From positions 1 through 9,626 of the forward strand of contig JAHHKH010000075.1 in the NCBI GenBank assembly GCA_018679695.1: a stretch of 9,626 nt of DNA, in the 5' to 3' direction. This document shows positions 1-7,100 of this stretch, piece after piece. Source of the stretch: Maribacter sp. GTDB taxonomy: Bacteria > Bacteroidota > Bacteroidia > Flavobacteriales > Flavobacteriaceae. The notes under the pieces are model-generated. The model saw only the letters and a program-made list of their open reading frames with translations, had not been told where the DNA came from and did not search any database. The position numbers and the translations under genes are program-made. The first letter of the stretch is position 1; the number at the start of each line of letters is the position of its first letter.

Positions 1-39
1 CCCGTACCATACCCAATAGTGGGGATATATCGTTCTCAT
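1..39 (-). CDS. Possible 5' end of a divergent gene, cut by the window edge
   Basis: Read on the minus strand, an ATG at 39-37 opens a frame that stays open to the window edge and gives MRTIYPHYWVWYG. The aromatic-rich peptide resembles the start of a membrane or enzyme protein, but I do not recognise it. If real, the gene would be transcribed divergently from purU, and the two would share the AT-rich stretch between 40 and 133. Only 13 codons are visible, so coding character cannot be tested and the frame may be open by chance. Confidence 0.25.
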   Translation of the reverse strand, partial: MRTIYPHYWVWYG

Positions 40-90
40 AGTTCTATTCCCTTATTTTGATCTCAATAAAACAAACAATATTATATTAGT

Positions 91-116
91 TTGATGTTTT
101 TAATGTTCTAATTTTG
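91..116 (+). promoter_or_regulatory. Candidate flavobacterial promoter of purU
   Basis: TAATTTTG at 109-116 matches the Bacteroidota -7 consensus TAnnTTTG exactly. A TTG at 91-93 could serve as the -33 element, but the 15-base spacer is shorter than the usual 17 or more. Transcription would begin near 122, leaving a leader of only about a dozen bases before the TTG start of purU. Confidence 0.35.
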
Positions 117-133
117 GGCATAAAATAAATAGA

Positions 134-985
134 TTGAAAACTACCGTATTAATTCATTGTCCCGACCAATCAGGAATTATAAGCAATGTAACTGGTTTTA
201 TACACTCCAAAGGAGGGAATATTGTTTATCTGGATCAGCATGTTGATAAGGAAGCGGATGTTTTTTTTATGCGATTGGAAAGTGAATTCGAAGAAGACAT
301 GCTGCAATTGGAGGAGTTCAAGAAAGAATTCATTGCGAAGTTGGCTAATCCCTATAACCTGGAATGGAGCCTGCATTTGGATAATATCTTGCCCAGAATG
401 GCAATCTTCGTTTCTAAATACAACCATTGCCTTTATGATCTTTTAAGTAGATTCAATTCTGGGGAGTTAAGGGCCGATATTCCTTTCATAATCAGTAATC
501 ATCAAGAATTAGGTTATATTGCCAGACAATTCGATATTCCTTTTTATCATATTCCTGTCCCTAAGGGATCAAAAATAGAAGTGGAAAAAAAACAACTACA
601 GCTGTTAAAGGAACACAAAGTCGATTTTATTGTCTTGGCAAGATATATGCAGATTGTTAGTGGTGCCTTAATCAACGAATATCCTAACAGGATTATAAAT
701 ATCCATCACTCATTTTTACCGGCATTTGTTGGCGCCAAACCTTATCACGCAGCCTTTGAACGTGGGGTAAAGATTATTGGTGCTACCAGCCATTATGTTA
801 CCGAAGAACTTGATGCAGGCCCAATTATTGAACAGGACGTAACCACCGTTTCACATTCCCATACCATAAAGGATTTTATTGCTAAGGGGCGGGATTTGGA
901 AAAAATAGTACTCTCAAGAGCCGTCAATCTGCATGTACAAAGAAAAACCATGGTCTATAATAATAAGACCGTTATTTTTTCCTAG
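134..985 (+). CDS. purU: Formyltetrahydrofolate deformylase
   Basis: This cytoplasmic enzyme hydrolyses 10-formyltetrahydrofolate to tetrahydrofolate and formate. In characterised bacteria it balances the one-carbon pool and can supply formate for PurT-type purine synthesis. The 283 residues match the family's usual length. An N-terminal ACT domain (about 3-75, opening with the typical IHCPDQ) is followed by a formyltransferase-fold catalytic domain (about 85-270). The catalytic Asn-His-Asp set is visible: N189 and H191 in NIHHSFLP, and D227 in ELDAGPIIEQD, with the 38-residue N-to-D spacing of the GART family. The start is TTG. No ATG or GTG lies in frame between it and the upstream stop at 101-103, and the ACT domain begins directly after it. 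The next gene follows within about 20 bases, so co-transcription is likely. Confidence 0.95.
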   Translation: MKTTVLIHCPDQSGIISNVTGFIHSKGGNIVYLDQHVDKEADVFFMRLESEFEEDMLQLEEFKKEFIAKLANPYNLEWSLHLDNILPRMAIFVSKYNHCLYDLLSRFNSGELRADIPFIISNHQELGYIARQFDIPFYHIPVPKGSKIEVEKKQLQLLKEHKVDFIVLARYMQIVSGALINEYPNRIINIHHSFLPAFVGAKPYHAAFERGVKIIGATSHYVTEELDAGPIIEQDVTTVSHSHTIKDFIAKGRDLEKIVLSRAVNLHVQRKTMVYNNKTVIFS

Positions 986-1005
986 TGGAATTTAAATTGA
1001 TCAAC

Positions 1006-1713
1006 ATGAAAAGAAAACTGGTTTTACTCCTAATCATTCTACAATGCTATTCCTGTAGTGAACTGCAACAAGTTGTAAACCAACTGCCCCAAGGAGGAAC
1101 CGGGGTCAGCAATTTAGAAATTGCACAGGGGCTTCGGGAAGCATTGGACATGGGTATTGATAAACAAGTTAGTAAGCTTACCGAGGTTGATGGATTTTAT
1201 AAAAACGAATTGGTTAAAATCCTACTCCCCGAGGAACTCCAAAAAGTCGATGAAACCCTTAGAGACATCGGTTTGGGGAATTTGGCTGATGAAGGGTTGA
1301 AGGTCTTGAATCGCGCAGCTGAGGATGCGGTTAGTGAGGCAACACCCATTTTTGTGGATGCCGTTAAAGGTATTACCTTCAATGATGCCAAAAACATATT
1401 GTTAGGTAGTGATGATGCAGCTACCCAATACCTAACGAACACCACCCGAACCACACTATATGCCAAATTTAATCCTGTAATAAAAAACTCATTCGAGAAG
1501 GTAGGCGCTGATCAAATTTGGAACAATCTGATAACCAGGTACAACAGTATTCCCCTAACAAAGAAAGTGAATCCGGACCTTACCGATTATGTGACCAACG
1601 AGGCTCTCAATGGAGTTTATACTATGATTGCCATAGAGGAAAAGGAAATAAGAACCAAAATTTCCTCACGGACCACTGAACTTTTAAGGAAAGTATTTAT
1701 ACTACAAGACTAG
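1006..1713 (+). CDS. DUF4197 family protein, probable lipoprotein
   Basis: The protein has 235 residues from the chosen ATG. Its body (about 33-235) has the hallmarks of DUF4197, a family of unknown function: EIAQGLREAL, DGFYKN, LPEELQKVDETLRDIGLG, LNRAAEDA, PIFVDAVKGITF, DDAATQYL, YAKFNPVI and KVNPDLTDYVTNEAL. The N-terminus MKRKLVLLLIILQCYSC suggests a short lipoprotein signal with lipidation at C17. The lipobox is loose, and the following SELQQ lacks a strong acidic surface-export signal, so a periplasmic-facing membrane location is likelier. A GTG at 985 overlaps the purU stop by one base and would add seven residues. I prefer the ATG because it gives a cleaner signal sequence. The close spacing to purU suggests one transcript, but no functional link is known to me. 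Confidence 0.85.
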   Translation: MKRKLVLLLIILQCYSCSELQQVVNQLPQGGTGVSNLEIAQGLREALDMGIDKQVSKLTEVDGFYKNELVKILLPEELQKVDETLRDIGLGNLADEGLKVLNRAAEDAVSEATPIFVDAVKGITFNDAKNILLGSDDAATQYLTNTTRTTLYAKFNPVIKNSFEKVGADQIWNNLITRYNSIPLTKKVNPDLTDYVTNEALNGVYTMIAIEEKEIRTKISSRTTELLRKVFILQD

Positions 1714-1797
1714 AATAAAAATATTTTTATCGATTTCAACAATAAAGCCAAAAGTTTGTCGTTTAAAAATTAACGGCAATTTTAACATATTGCCTAT

Positions 1798-1830
1798 CTT
1801 TAATTAATCTTTATTAATTGTTAATTAAAG
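1798..1830. repeat. AT-rich 10-base inverted repeat
   Basis: CTTTAATTAA at 1798-1807 is perfectly complementary to TTAATTAAAG at 1821-1830, with a 13-base loop. Each arm contains the palindrome TTAATTAA. It could be a weak RNA hairpin behind the DUF4197 gene or a protein site. Such AT-only symmetry arises easily in low-GC intergenic DNA, so no function is assigned. Confidence 0.4.
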
Positions 1831-1879
1831 CCCTTTGTACCGAATTATTTGAGTTAGTAATTTTTTGAGTTAGTTAGTT

Positions 1880-1906
1880 AAAACCGGTGGGAGCACCGGT
1901 TTTTTT
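1880..1906 (+). terminator. Rho-independent terminator
   Basis: A perfect 10-bp stem pairs AAAACCGGTG (1880-1889) with CACCGGTTTT (1894-1903) around a GGAG tetraloop. Three further T residues make a run of seven T (1900-1906). On the minus strand no T-run follows, so it works rightward. It lies about 170 bases beyond the DUF4197 stop, so it ends either the purU-DUF4197 transcript with a long 3' tail or a separate short transcript. Confidence 0.85.
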
Positions 1907-2020
1907 GTGGTTATTGCCTATTATTGGTTGATTATAGGTTAATTGTAAAAATTCAGATTTAACATTTATTCCCGTTAATTTTAACATAACATAGAGGTAA
2001 ACTATTATCGGGAGTTACCA

Positions 2021-2042
2021 TTTTAAGATTTTTTTAAGATTT
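2021..2042. repeat. 11-base perfect tandem repeat upstream of the regulator gene
   Basis: TTTTAAGATTT occurs twice head to tail (2021-2031 and 2032-2042), 51 bases before the regulator ATG. The 11-base period places both copies on the same DNA face, as expected for paired binding of a regulator. It is low in complexity, so chance or replication slippage is also possible. Confidence 0.5.
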
Positions 2043-2092
2043 TGACCTTGTTTATTAAGTAACTTGATACAAGCTAATTCATCAATCATAAA

Positions 2093-3616
2093 ATGAGGCA
2101 TTTAGGAATCTTAATCACATTCTTACTATTATGCATCAAAGCATATTCGGTTCATGAGGTTAATTTAAAAGAGGCGTTCCAAGATGCCAGTTTTAATTCT
2201 TCAGAAAATCTGTTGATTGAAGCCGATCGTCTGTTTTCCCAACAAAAACTTCAAGCAGCGCTTATTACCTATCATAAGGCCCTCGCCAACCCCAACGTTT
2301 CTAAAGCGCCAATTTTAAGGAAAATTGCCTTGACATATGCAGCAACCAATGATATAGCGAAGACTGCCGAGTATTTGGAAAAATATTTAATTGCTGACTT
2401 AAATACATCGATTTTTAGGGAAACAGGTTTTGATACTGTGCGGCAAACACCAGAGTTCATGGCCCTTATTGACAAATATAGTATGTCATTTAATCTGTGG
2501 TCATTCCTTTATTTATATGTAGCACTCATTGGATTTTATATCGCCATTATTCTTCATTTCAATAAGAAAATCGATAGGATAGCGAAAATACTTATAAGCT
2601 GTTTTGTTTTTATTCATTCCTTTTTCATCCTTCATATTTGTTTGAACATTACGAATTATCAATTTAGATTTCCACATTCCTATTTAATGTCCACCAGTTT
2701 TTCTTTTCTCTACGGCCCATTGCTTTATTTTTATTTCAAAAGAATCACACAGCAATACGTTTTAAAGAAGACTGATTTATTACATCTTATTCCTACCATT
2801 GGCTTATTCATATATTTATTACCTGTTTATTTGTTATCAGGTTCTGAAAAGTTGAACATAATGCTAGAGCGTGTATCCAATGGTTTTAATCCTCAGGATT
2901 CACCGGACTTGGTACTTTTGGTAGTCTTAAAATTGATATCACTGATAGCTTATGGTTATTTTATTCGTGAACTATATCTCACTTCCAAAAAAAGTAAGAA
3001 TATCAATAAGGCGAATAAACTTTGGCAACGAAATATATATGTGATTCACGCTAGTTATATTGTTTCATATGCCGTTTATGGCATTTTAATCAGTTATAAT
3101 ATCACCTATGGTATCGTATATAATCTTCAAGTAATTTGCATGGCCTTAATGGTTATGTACATTGGTTATTCGGCCAATGTGCAGCCGAGCGTTTTCAGTG
3201 GAATATTGACAATTGGTGACAAATTATTCTTCAAATACAAAAAATCTGGACTCACACCGAGCTTGTCCATGGAACTAAAGGAAAGTTTAATAGATCTATT
3301 GGAAAATAAGAAGATTTATAAAGAGAATGACATTAACCTCGAAGTACTGGCAAATCGCTTGAATACCACAAGACATAATGCATCCCAAGTCATAAACGAA
3401 CATTTTGATTTGAATTTCCATGAACTGATCAATAAATATCGCATCAATGAGGCCAAGAGTATTTTTAATCTTGATCATCAAAAAAACTTGAATATCATAG
3501 ATGTTGCCTATGAAGTTGGCTATAATAATAAGGTAACATTCAATAAGGCGTTTAAAAAAGATACTAACCTCACACCTAGCGAATATCAGAGACTTGGCAT
3601 ACAGACTCCTGGCTAA
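2093..3616 (+). CDS. Membrane-anchored AraC-family regulator (TPR / 7TM / HTH)
   Basis: This 507-residue protein appears to be a one-component sensor-regulator. In order it shows a signal-like hydrophobic start (about 4-19) and a TPR-like helical segment (about 38-100, with the pattern ADRLFSQQKLQAALITYHKAL). About seven hydrophobic membrane spans follow (roughly 134-156, 164-186, 196-215, 230-250, 273-293, 317-337 and 340-360). The C-terminal AraC-type DNA-binding domain spans about 395-502. Its first helix-turn-helix is near 415-438 (INLEVLANRLNTTRHNASQVI). Its second has the family signature DVAYEVGYNNKVTFNKAFKKDTNLTPSEYQ (470-499). This layout predicts a periplasmic N-terminus and a cytoplasmic DNA-binding end, so no partner kinase is needed. 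It lies upstream of and in line with the SusCD genes, and operator-like repeats begin four bases after its stop codon, so it probably controls that operon. The ligand is unknown. Confidence 0.88.
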   Translation: MRHLGILITFLLLCIKAYSVHEVNLKEAFQDASFNSSENLLIEADRLFSQQKLQAALITYHKALANPNVSKAPILRKIALTYAATNDIAKTAEYLEKYLIADLNTSIFRETGFDTVRQTPEFMALIDKYSMSFNLWSFLYLYVALIGFYIAIILHFNKKIDRIAKILISCFVFIHSFFILHICLNITNYQFRFPHSYLMSTSFSFLYGPLLYFYFKRITQQYVLKKTDLLHLIPTIGLFIYLLPVYLLSGSEKLNIMLERVSNGFNPQDSPDLVLLVVLKLISLIAYGYFIRELYLTSKKSKNINKANKLWQRNIYVIHASYIVSYAVYGILISYNITYGIVYNLQVICMALMVMYIGYSANVQPSVFSGILTIGDKLFFKYKKSGLTPSLSMELKESLIDLLENKKIYKENDINLEVLANRLNTTRHNASQVINEHFDLNFHELINKYRINEAKSIFNLDHQKNLNIIDVAYEVGYNNKVTFNKAFKKDTNLTPSEYQRLGIQTPG

Positions 3617-3620
3617 TCAC

Positions 3621-3673
3621 GTAAAATTCCCGTAAGTGTTTATCGGGCACGTAAACGTTGATAAGCCTTTCCC
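3621..3673 (+). repeat. Operator-like direct repeat, copy A
   Basis: This copy matches copy B (3958-4010) at 43 of 53 positions without a gap. The last 23 bases (3651-3673, GTAAACGTTG...CTTTCCC) are identical. Internally it carries GTAA at 3621, 3632 and 3651, and two related half-sites, CGTAAGTGTTTATCGG and CGTAAACGTTGATAAG. Spaced direct half-sites are typical of AraC-family binding sites. It begins only four bases after the regulator stop codon. Confidence 0.75.
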
Positions 3674-3692
3674 CAAGACACCATTGGAGCAC

Positions 3693-3702
3693 GTTATCTT
3701 GG
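3693..3702 (+). promoter_or_regulatory. Degenerate -7-like element of unit A
   Basis: GTTATCTTGG lies 20 bases downstream of the repeat core and resembles the TAnnTTTG -7 consensus with one departure. Its counterpart in unit B is at the same distance. No good -33 TTG sits at normal spacing, as would be expected for an activator-dependent promoter. Confidence 0.3.
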
Positions 3703-3715
3703 TATTTACTGACTT

Positions 3716-3820
3716 AATGTAAAGCAGCTCTGAAATTTTACTTCTAATAAATAACTTCTTTTAGTTTTAGAGTGACGTTTGAATTAGTCATCAAACAAAT
3801 TCAGGGCTGCGCTTTACATT
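3716..3820. repeat. Inverted repeat bounding a 105-base segment
   Basis: The left arm (3716-3734, AATGTAAAGCAGCTCTGAA) pairs with the right arm (3800-3820) at 18 of 19 positions if two extra bases (GC) in the right arm bulge out. The 65-base interior contains a further hairpin, GTTTGA (3777-3782) with TCAAAC (3791-3796). It could be an RNA stem-loop near the 5' end of a transcript from unit A, a distant operator pair, or a tiny remnant element. No clear target-site duplication is seen. Confidence 0.6.
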
Positions 3821-3957
3821 CTTTTACACTTCTTAGTTTACAAATACTTGAATTACAAACAGACTTTTCCAGGCAATTACTACAAAGCGATTAACGTACA
3901 AAGGATCAAGATGAAGCATTTTCTAAGGAATACGACATCCGGATCGAGTTACGCAGG

Positions 3958-4010
3958 GTAAAAATGGCGTAAACATTCATCGGAAAAGTAAACGTTGATA
4001 AGCCTTTCCC
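3958..4010 (+). repeat. Operator-like direct repeat, copy B
   Basis: This is the partner of the repeat at 3621-3673, displaced by exactly 337 bases. GTAA motifs occur at 3958, 3969 and 3988, keeping the 11- and 19-base offsets of copy A. The 23-base core at 3988-4010 is identical to copy A while the left 30 bases differ at ten positions, so the core seems to be under stronger constraint. Its closeness to the susC-like gene makes it the better candidate for the working activator site. Confidence 0.75.
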
Positions 4011-4029
4011 AAAATTATGTTAATCGGAT

Positions 4030-4039
4030 GTTACTTTGA
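4030..4039 (+). promoter_or_regulatory. Degenerate -7-like element of unit B, candidate susC promoter
   Basis: GTTACTTTGA occurs 20 bases downstream of the copy B core, exactly as in unit A. It contains TACTTTG, one base short of the consensus TAnnTTTG. A start near 4045 would give a leader of about 135-140 bases before the susC-like ATG. Confidence 0.35.
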
Positions 4040-4081
4040 TTTGAATGACTAATTGAATGTACAATGGCTCTAAAGTAAATG

Positions 4082-4101
4082 CGCTATGATACGCTATCAT
4101 A
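4082..4101. repeat. 10-base tandem repeat that is also an inverted repeat
   Basis: CGCTATGATA (4082-4091) is followed at once by CGCTATCATA (4092-4101), one mismatch apart. The mismatch creates a perfect inverted repeat, TATGATA-CGC-TATCATA (4085-4101). It lies about 80 bases before the susC-like start codon, probably inside the leader. It could be a dimeric-protein operator or a small RNA hairpin. Confidence 0.55.
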
Positions 4102-4182
4102 AACGTATTCAAAGACTAAAATTCATTACAACACAGATTACCAAAAAGTCACTTCATAACTAACTCATTAAAATCCATACGT

Positions 4183-7100
4183 ATGAAAAAAAAATGTACT
4201 TGGTTGCTTATGCTTTATCTCATTGGGATATCCTGGGCGTATGCACAAGAAAAATCGGTTTCCGGTAATGTTACCGATGAAACTGGGATTCCCTTGCCTG
4301 GAGTAAATATTTTAATAAAAGGAACAACAACAGGAATCCAAACAGATTTTGATGGTAATTATACCATTCAAGCTGCGGAGGGGCAGACTTTGATATTTTC
4401 CTTTATTGGGCAAAGAACCGAAGAACGAATTGTCGGTGCCTCAAATATTATTAACCTGCAAATGCTCGAGGATGCACAGGCATTAGAGGAGGTGGTAGTT
4501 ACTGCACAGGGTATTCAAAGGGAAGAAAGATCACTAGGATATGCCGTGACCACTGTTGATGAAGATCAGGTTAGTTCAAGACCCGATGCGGATATAGGAC
4601 GGGTACTACAGGGAAAAGTTGCCGGTGTTAATATTACGGCAAACAATGGACTTTCTGGTTCAGGAACCAACATCATAATCCGTGGATATTCTTCGGTAAC
4701 ACAATCGAACCAACCACTTTTTGTTGTGGATGGCGTACCTGTGGATTCAGGAACAAACACCCAGACTTCATTTTTGGATGGCAATACGGAATCTAGTCGC
4801 TTTTTGGATATAGATCCCAACAATATTGCCAATATCAGTGTCTTGAAAGGATTGAGCGCAACTGTACTTTATGGTAATAGAGGCAGAAATGGGGTTATTT
4901 TGATAAGTACAAAAGGAGCTGCCACAGGGGAATCTGTTGGTAAAACGGAAGTTACTTTCAATCAATCGGTATTTGCGTCCAATGCTGTCCTTCCAAAATA
5001 CCAGGATAATTATGGTGGTGGATTCCACCAAGGATTTGGTTTTTTCTTTAGCAATTGGGGACCTAGGTTTGACAGGTCAGATGACGATGGCATCTCCAAT
5101 GCAGGGCAATTTTTAGGAAATGGCAACAATGGTGTTGCCTTATTACGGCATCCTTGGAATTTCCTCGCCGATCAGACGCTTACAGCAGGATTTGAGGATC
5201 TTTTGGCCCAACCTTATGATTACAAACCGTATAATGGTGTTGAAGAATTTTTTAGAACAGGTTATGTCACCAGTACCTCAGTAAATGTTCGTGGTGGTTC
5301 GGAAAAAGCAAGTTTTAGTTTGAATTACGGACGTACGGAAGATAAAGGCATCACCCCAGGAAACAGGATACTTAGAAATAATTTTGGCCTTGGTGGTAAT
5401 GCGAAATTAGCCAATAAACTAAGCGTTAATGGCGTATTCAACTTTATTCGTACTGATTTTAAATCACCGCCAAATGCTGTTAGTACCGGTAGCGGGGCCG
5501 CCTTTAACGGTGGTGCTGTTTTTGGTGATTTACTCTATACGCCAAGAAGTGTAGACCTCACTAACCTTCCCTTCCAAGCTGCTGATGGTCGAAGTGTGTA
5601 TTATAGATCTGGCAATGACATCCAAAACCCGTATTGGACAGTTGCCAACGTAAAAACCACACAAAATACAGATAGGTTCTTAGGTAATGGATCTATATCG
5701 TATGAACTCAATGACTGGATGAATATCAGCTATAGATTAGGTTTGGACAGCTATACCGAGTTGAATTCCTATGGTCAGAACAGAGGAGGTGTAGATGGCG
5801 TTGCCCAAGGAGTCTTAAGAACAAGCTCGGTAAGGAATACTATCTGGAACCACGATATTATCCTAACTGCCGATAAGAATCTAACAGAGGATATTAATCT
5901 TAAGGCAATAGCGGGTGCCAATAGCCGTAGGGATGAATTCGCCCAAGATGGTGTTGAAAGTCAAGGACAATTGGTGTTCGGTGTATTGGAGCATTTTAAC
6001 TTTACCACTCCATCCTCGGTGAATTCCCTTGTAAGGACTGGAAATCCGAATCTTAATCAAAATTTCGAAGAGAATTTAGTAGGCCTATATTTGGATCTTA
6101 CATTTTCCTATAAAGACTTCTTGTTCTTGAACGCGGTAGGCAGAAACGACTGGTCGTCAACCTTGGAAAGGGAAAACAATTCTTTATTCTATCCTGGTGC
6201 AAGTGTTTCCTTTGTACCAACTACTGCCTTTGAAGGAATTCAGGGCGATTTTCTTAACTACGTCAAATTACGCGTTGGATACGGATCATCAGCAGGTTTT
6301 CCAACACCGTTTAACACTAGGGACGTCTTGAGCCTTAATTCTAGATCTTTGGTAGATATAAACGGAAATGTGGTTTCATCAAATACTGTATCCAATACCC
6401 TTGGTAACAGAGACCTGAAACCGGAACGTGTGGAAGAAATCGAATTTGGTTTGGACACCCGGCTTTTTAACAGGCTGAATCTGAATGTGAGTCTTTTTGA
6501 TAAGACCACTACCGATTTAATCACCAACAGGACCTTGGATAGCTCTACCGGTTTTACCAGTACAACTGTAAACATCGGGGAAATCCAATCACAAGGGGTC
6601 GAGGTAGATTTTGATATTGATGTTCTCAAGGAATATGAAAACAATATCGGTATTAATCTTGCCGGTAACTTCTCGACTATTGAAACTACGGTTACAGATT
6701 TGGCCGAAGGCACCGAAAATATTCTCTTGACCGATGCAATTACAGGTGAGGCTGCCAACTATGCCGTTGAAGGCAGACCATTTGGTGTCTTATTGGGAAG
6801 TACTGTCTTAAAGGATGATAATGGTAATAGATTGGTTAATGATGCCGGAAGATACCTTGTAGATAATACAATTTCCGAAATAGGGGATCCCAACCCGGAT
6901 TGGACGGCAGCTTTGATACCAACAGTTAGGTTTAAAAACTTTACGCTATCTGCCAATTTGCAGTATCGTCATGGAGGTGATATCTATTCGGTAACAACAG
7001 CGGCATTGATCGGTAGAGGTGTTGTCGATGACGATAATCCTATTGATAGGGAATCCCAGTACCTTCTGCCAGGCGTGAAACAGTCCGATGGAACACCAAA

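Larger units (their letters stand above)
1714..2092. other. 379-base AT-rich intergenic region
   Basis: No convincing ORF is seen on either strand. The region holds an AT-only palindrome just after the DUF4197 stop (1715-1730), a 10-base inverted repeat (1798-1830), a strong intrinsic terminator (1880-1906), and an 11-base perfect tandem repeat (2021-2042) ahead of the regulator gene. No TAnnTTTG match was found for the regulator's own promoter. Confidence 0.7.
3617..4182. promoter_or_regulatory. 566-base control region with duplicated operator-promoter units
   Basis: No credible gene lies here. The longest short frame, in the 3788-3960 stretch, has no start until a 16-codon ATG tail. The region contains two diverged units, one starting at 3621 and one at 3958. 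Each has a GTAA-rich repeat with a 23-base identical core, then GTTAnnTTG 20 bases further on, then a block AATGTA...GCTCT...AA. The second unit lies nearest the susC-like gene and would give a leader of roughly 135-140 bases. Also present are an inverted-repeat-bounded segment (3716-3820) and a symmetric tandem repeat (4082-4101). No intrinsic terminator is visible behind the regulator gene, so read-through into susC cannot be excluded. Confidence 0.6.

Noticed and set aside
239..252. TGTTGATAAGG in purU resembling the repeat core CGTTGATAAGC
   Set aside because: It lies inside conserved coding sequence (the VDKEAD segment of the ACT domain) and the match is short.
1715..1730. 16-base AT palindrome ATAAAAATATTTTTAT just after the DUF4197 stop
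   Set aside because: It has no GC in the stem and no loop or following T-run suited to termination. Such palindromes are common by chance in this AT-rich DNA.
1946..1976. Weak resemblance of GTAAAAATTCAG...ATTCCCG to the operator repeats, upstream of the regulator
   Set aside because: The 23-base core is missing and the shared bases are mostly A/T, so it is not distinguishable from chance.
3788..3960. Frame of about 57 codons in the control region, ending in a short ATG-initiated peptide (MKHFLRNTTSGSSYAG)
   Set aside because: The only ATG gives 16 residues, there is no family resemblance, and the frame ends inside repeat copy B, so it looks like chance.
3996..4038. TTG in the copy B core as a -33 element for the TACTTTG at 4032-4038
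   Set aside because: The spacer of more than 30 bases is well beyond the range known for Bacteroidota promoters.
6258..6758. 166-codon minus-strand frame inside the susC-like gene
   Set aside because: It lies wholly antisense to a well-conserved barrel domain, shows no recognisable protein features, and is explained by the codon pattern of the sense gene.
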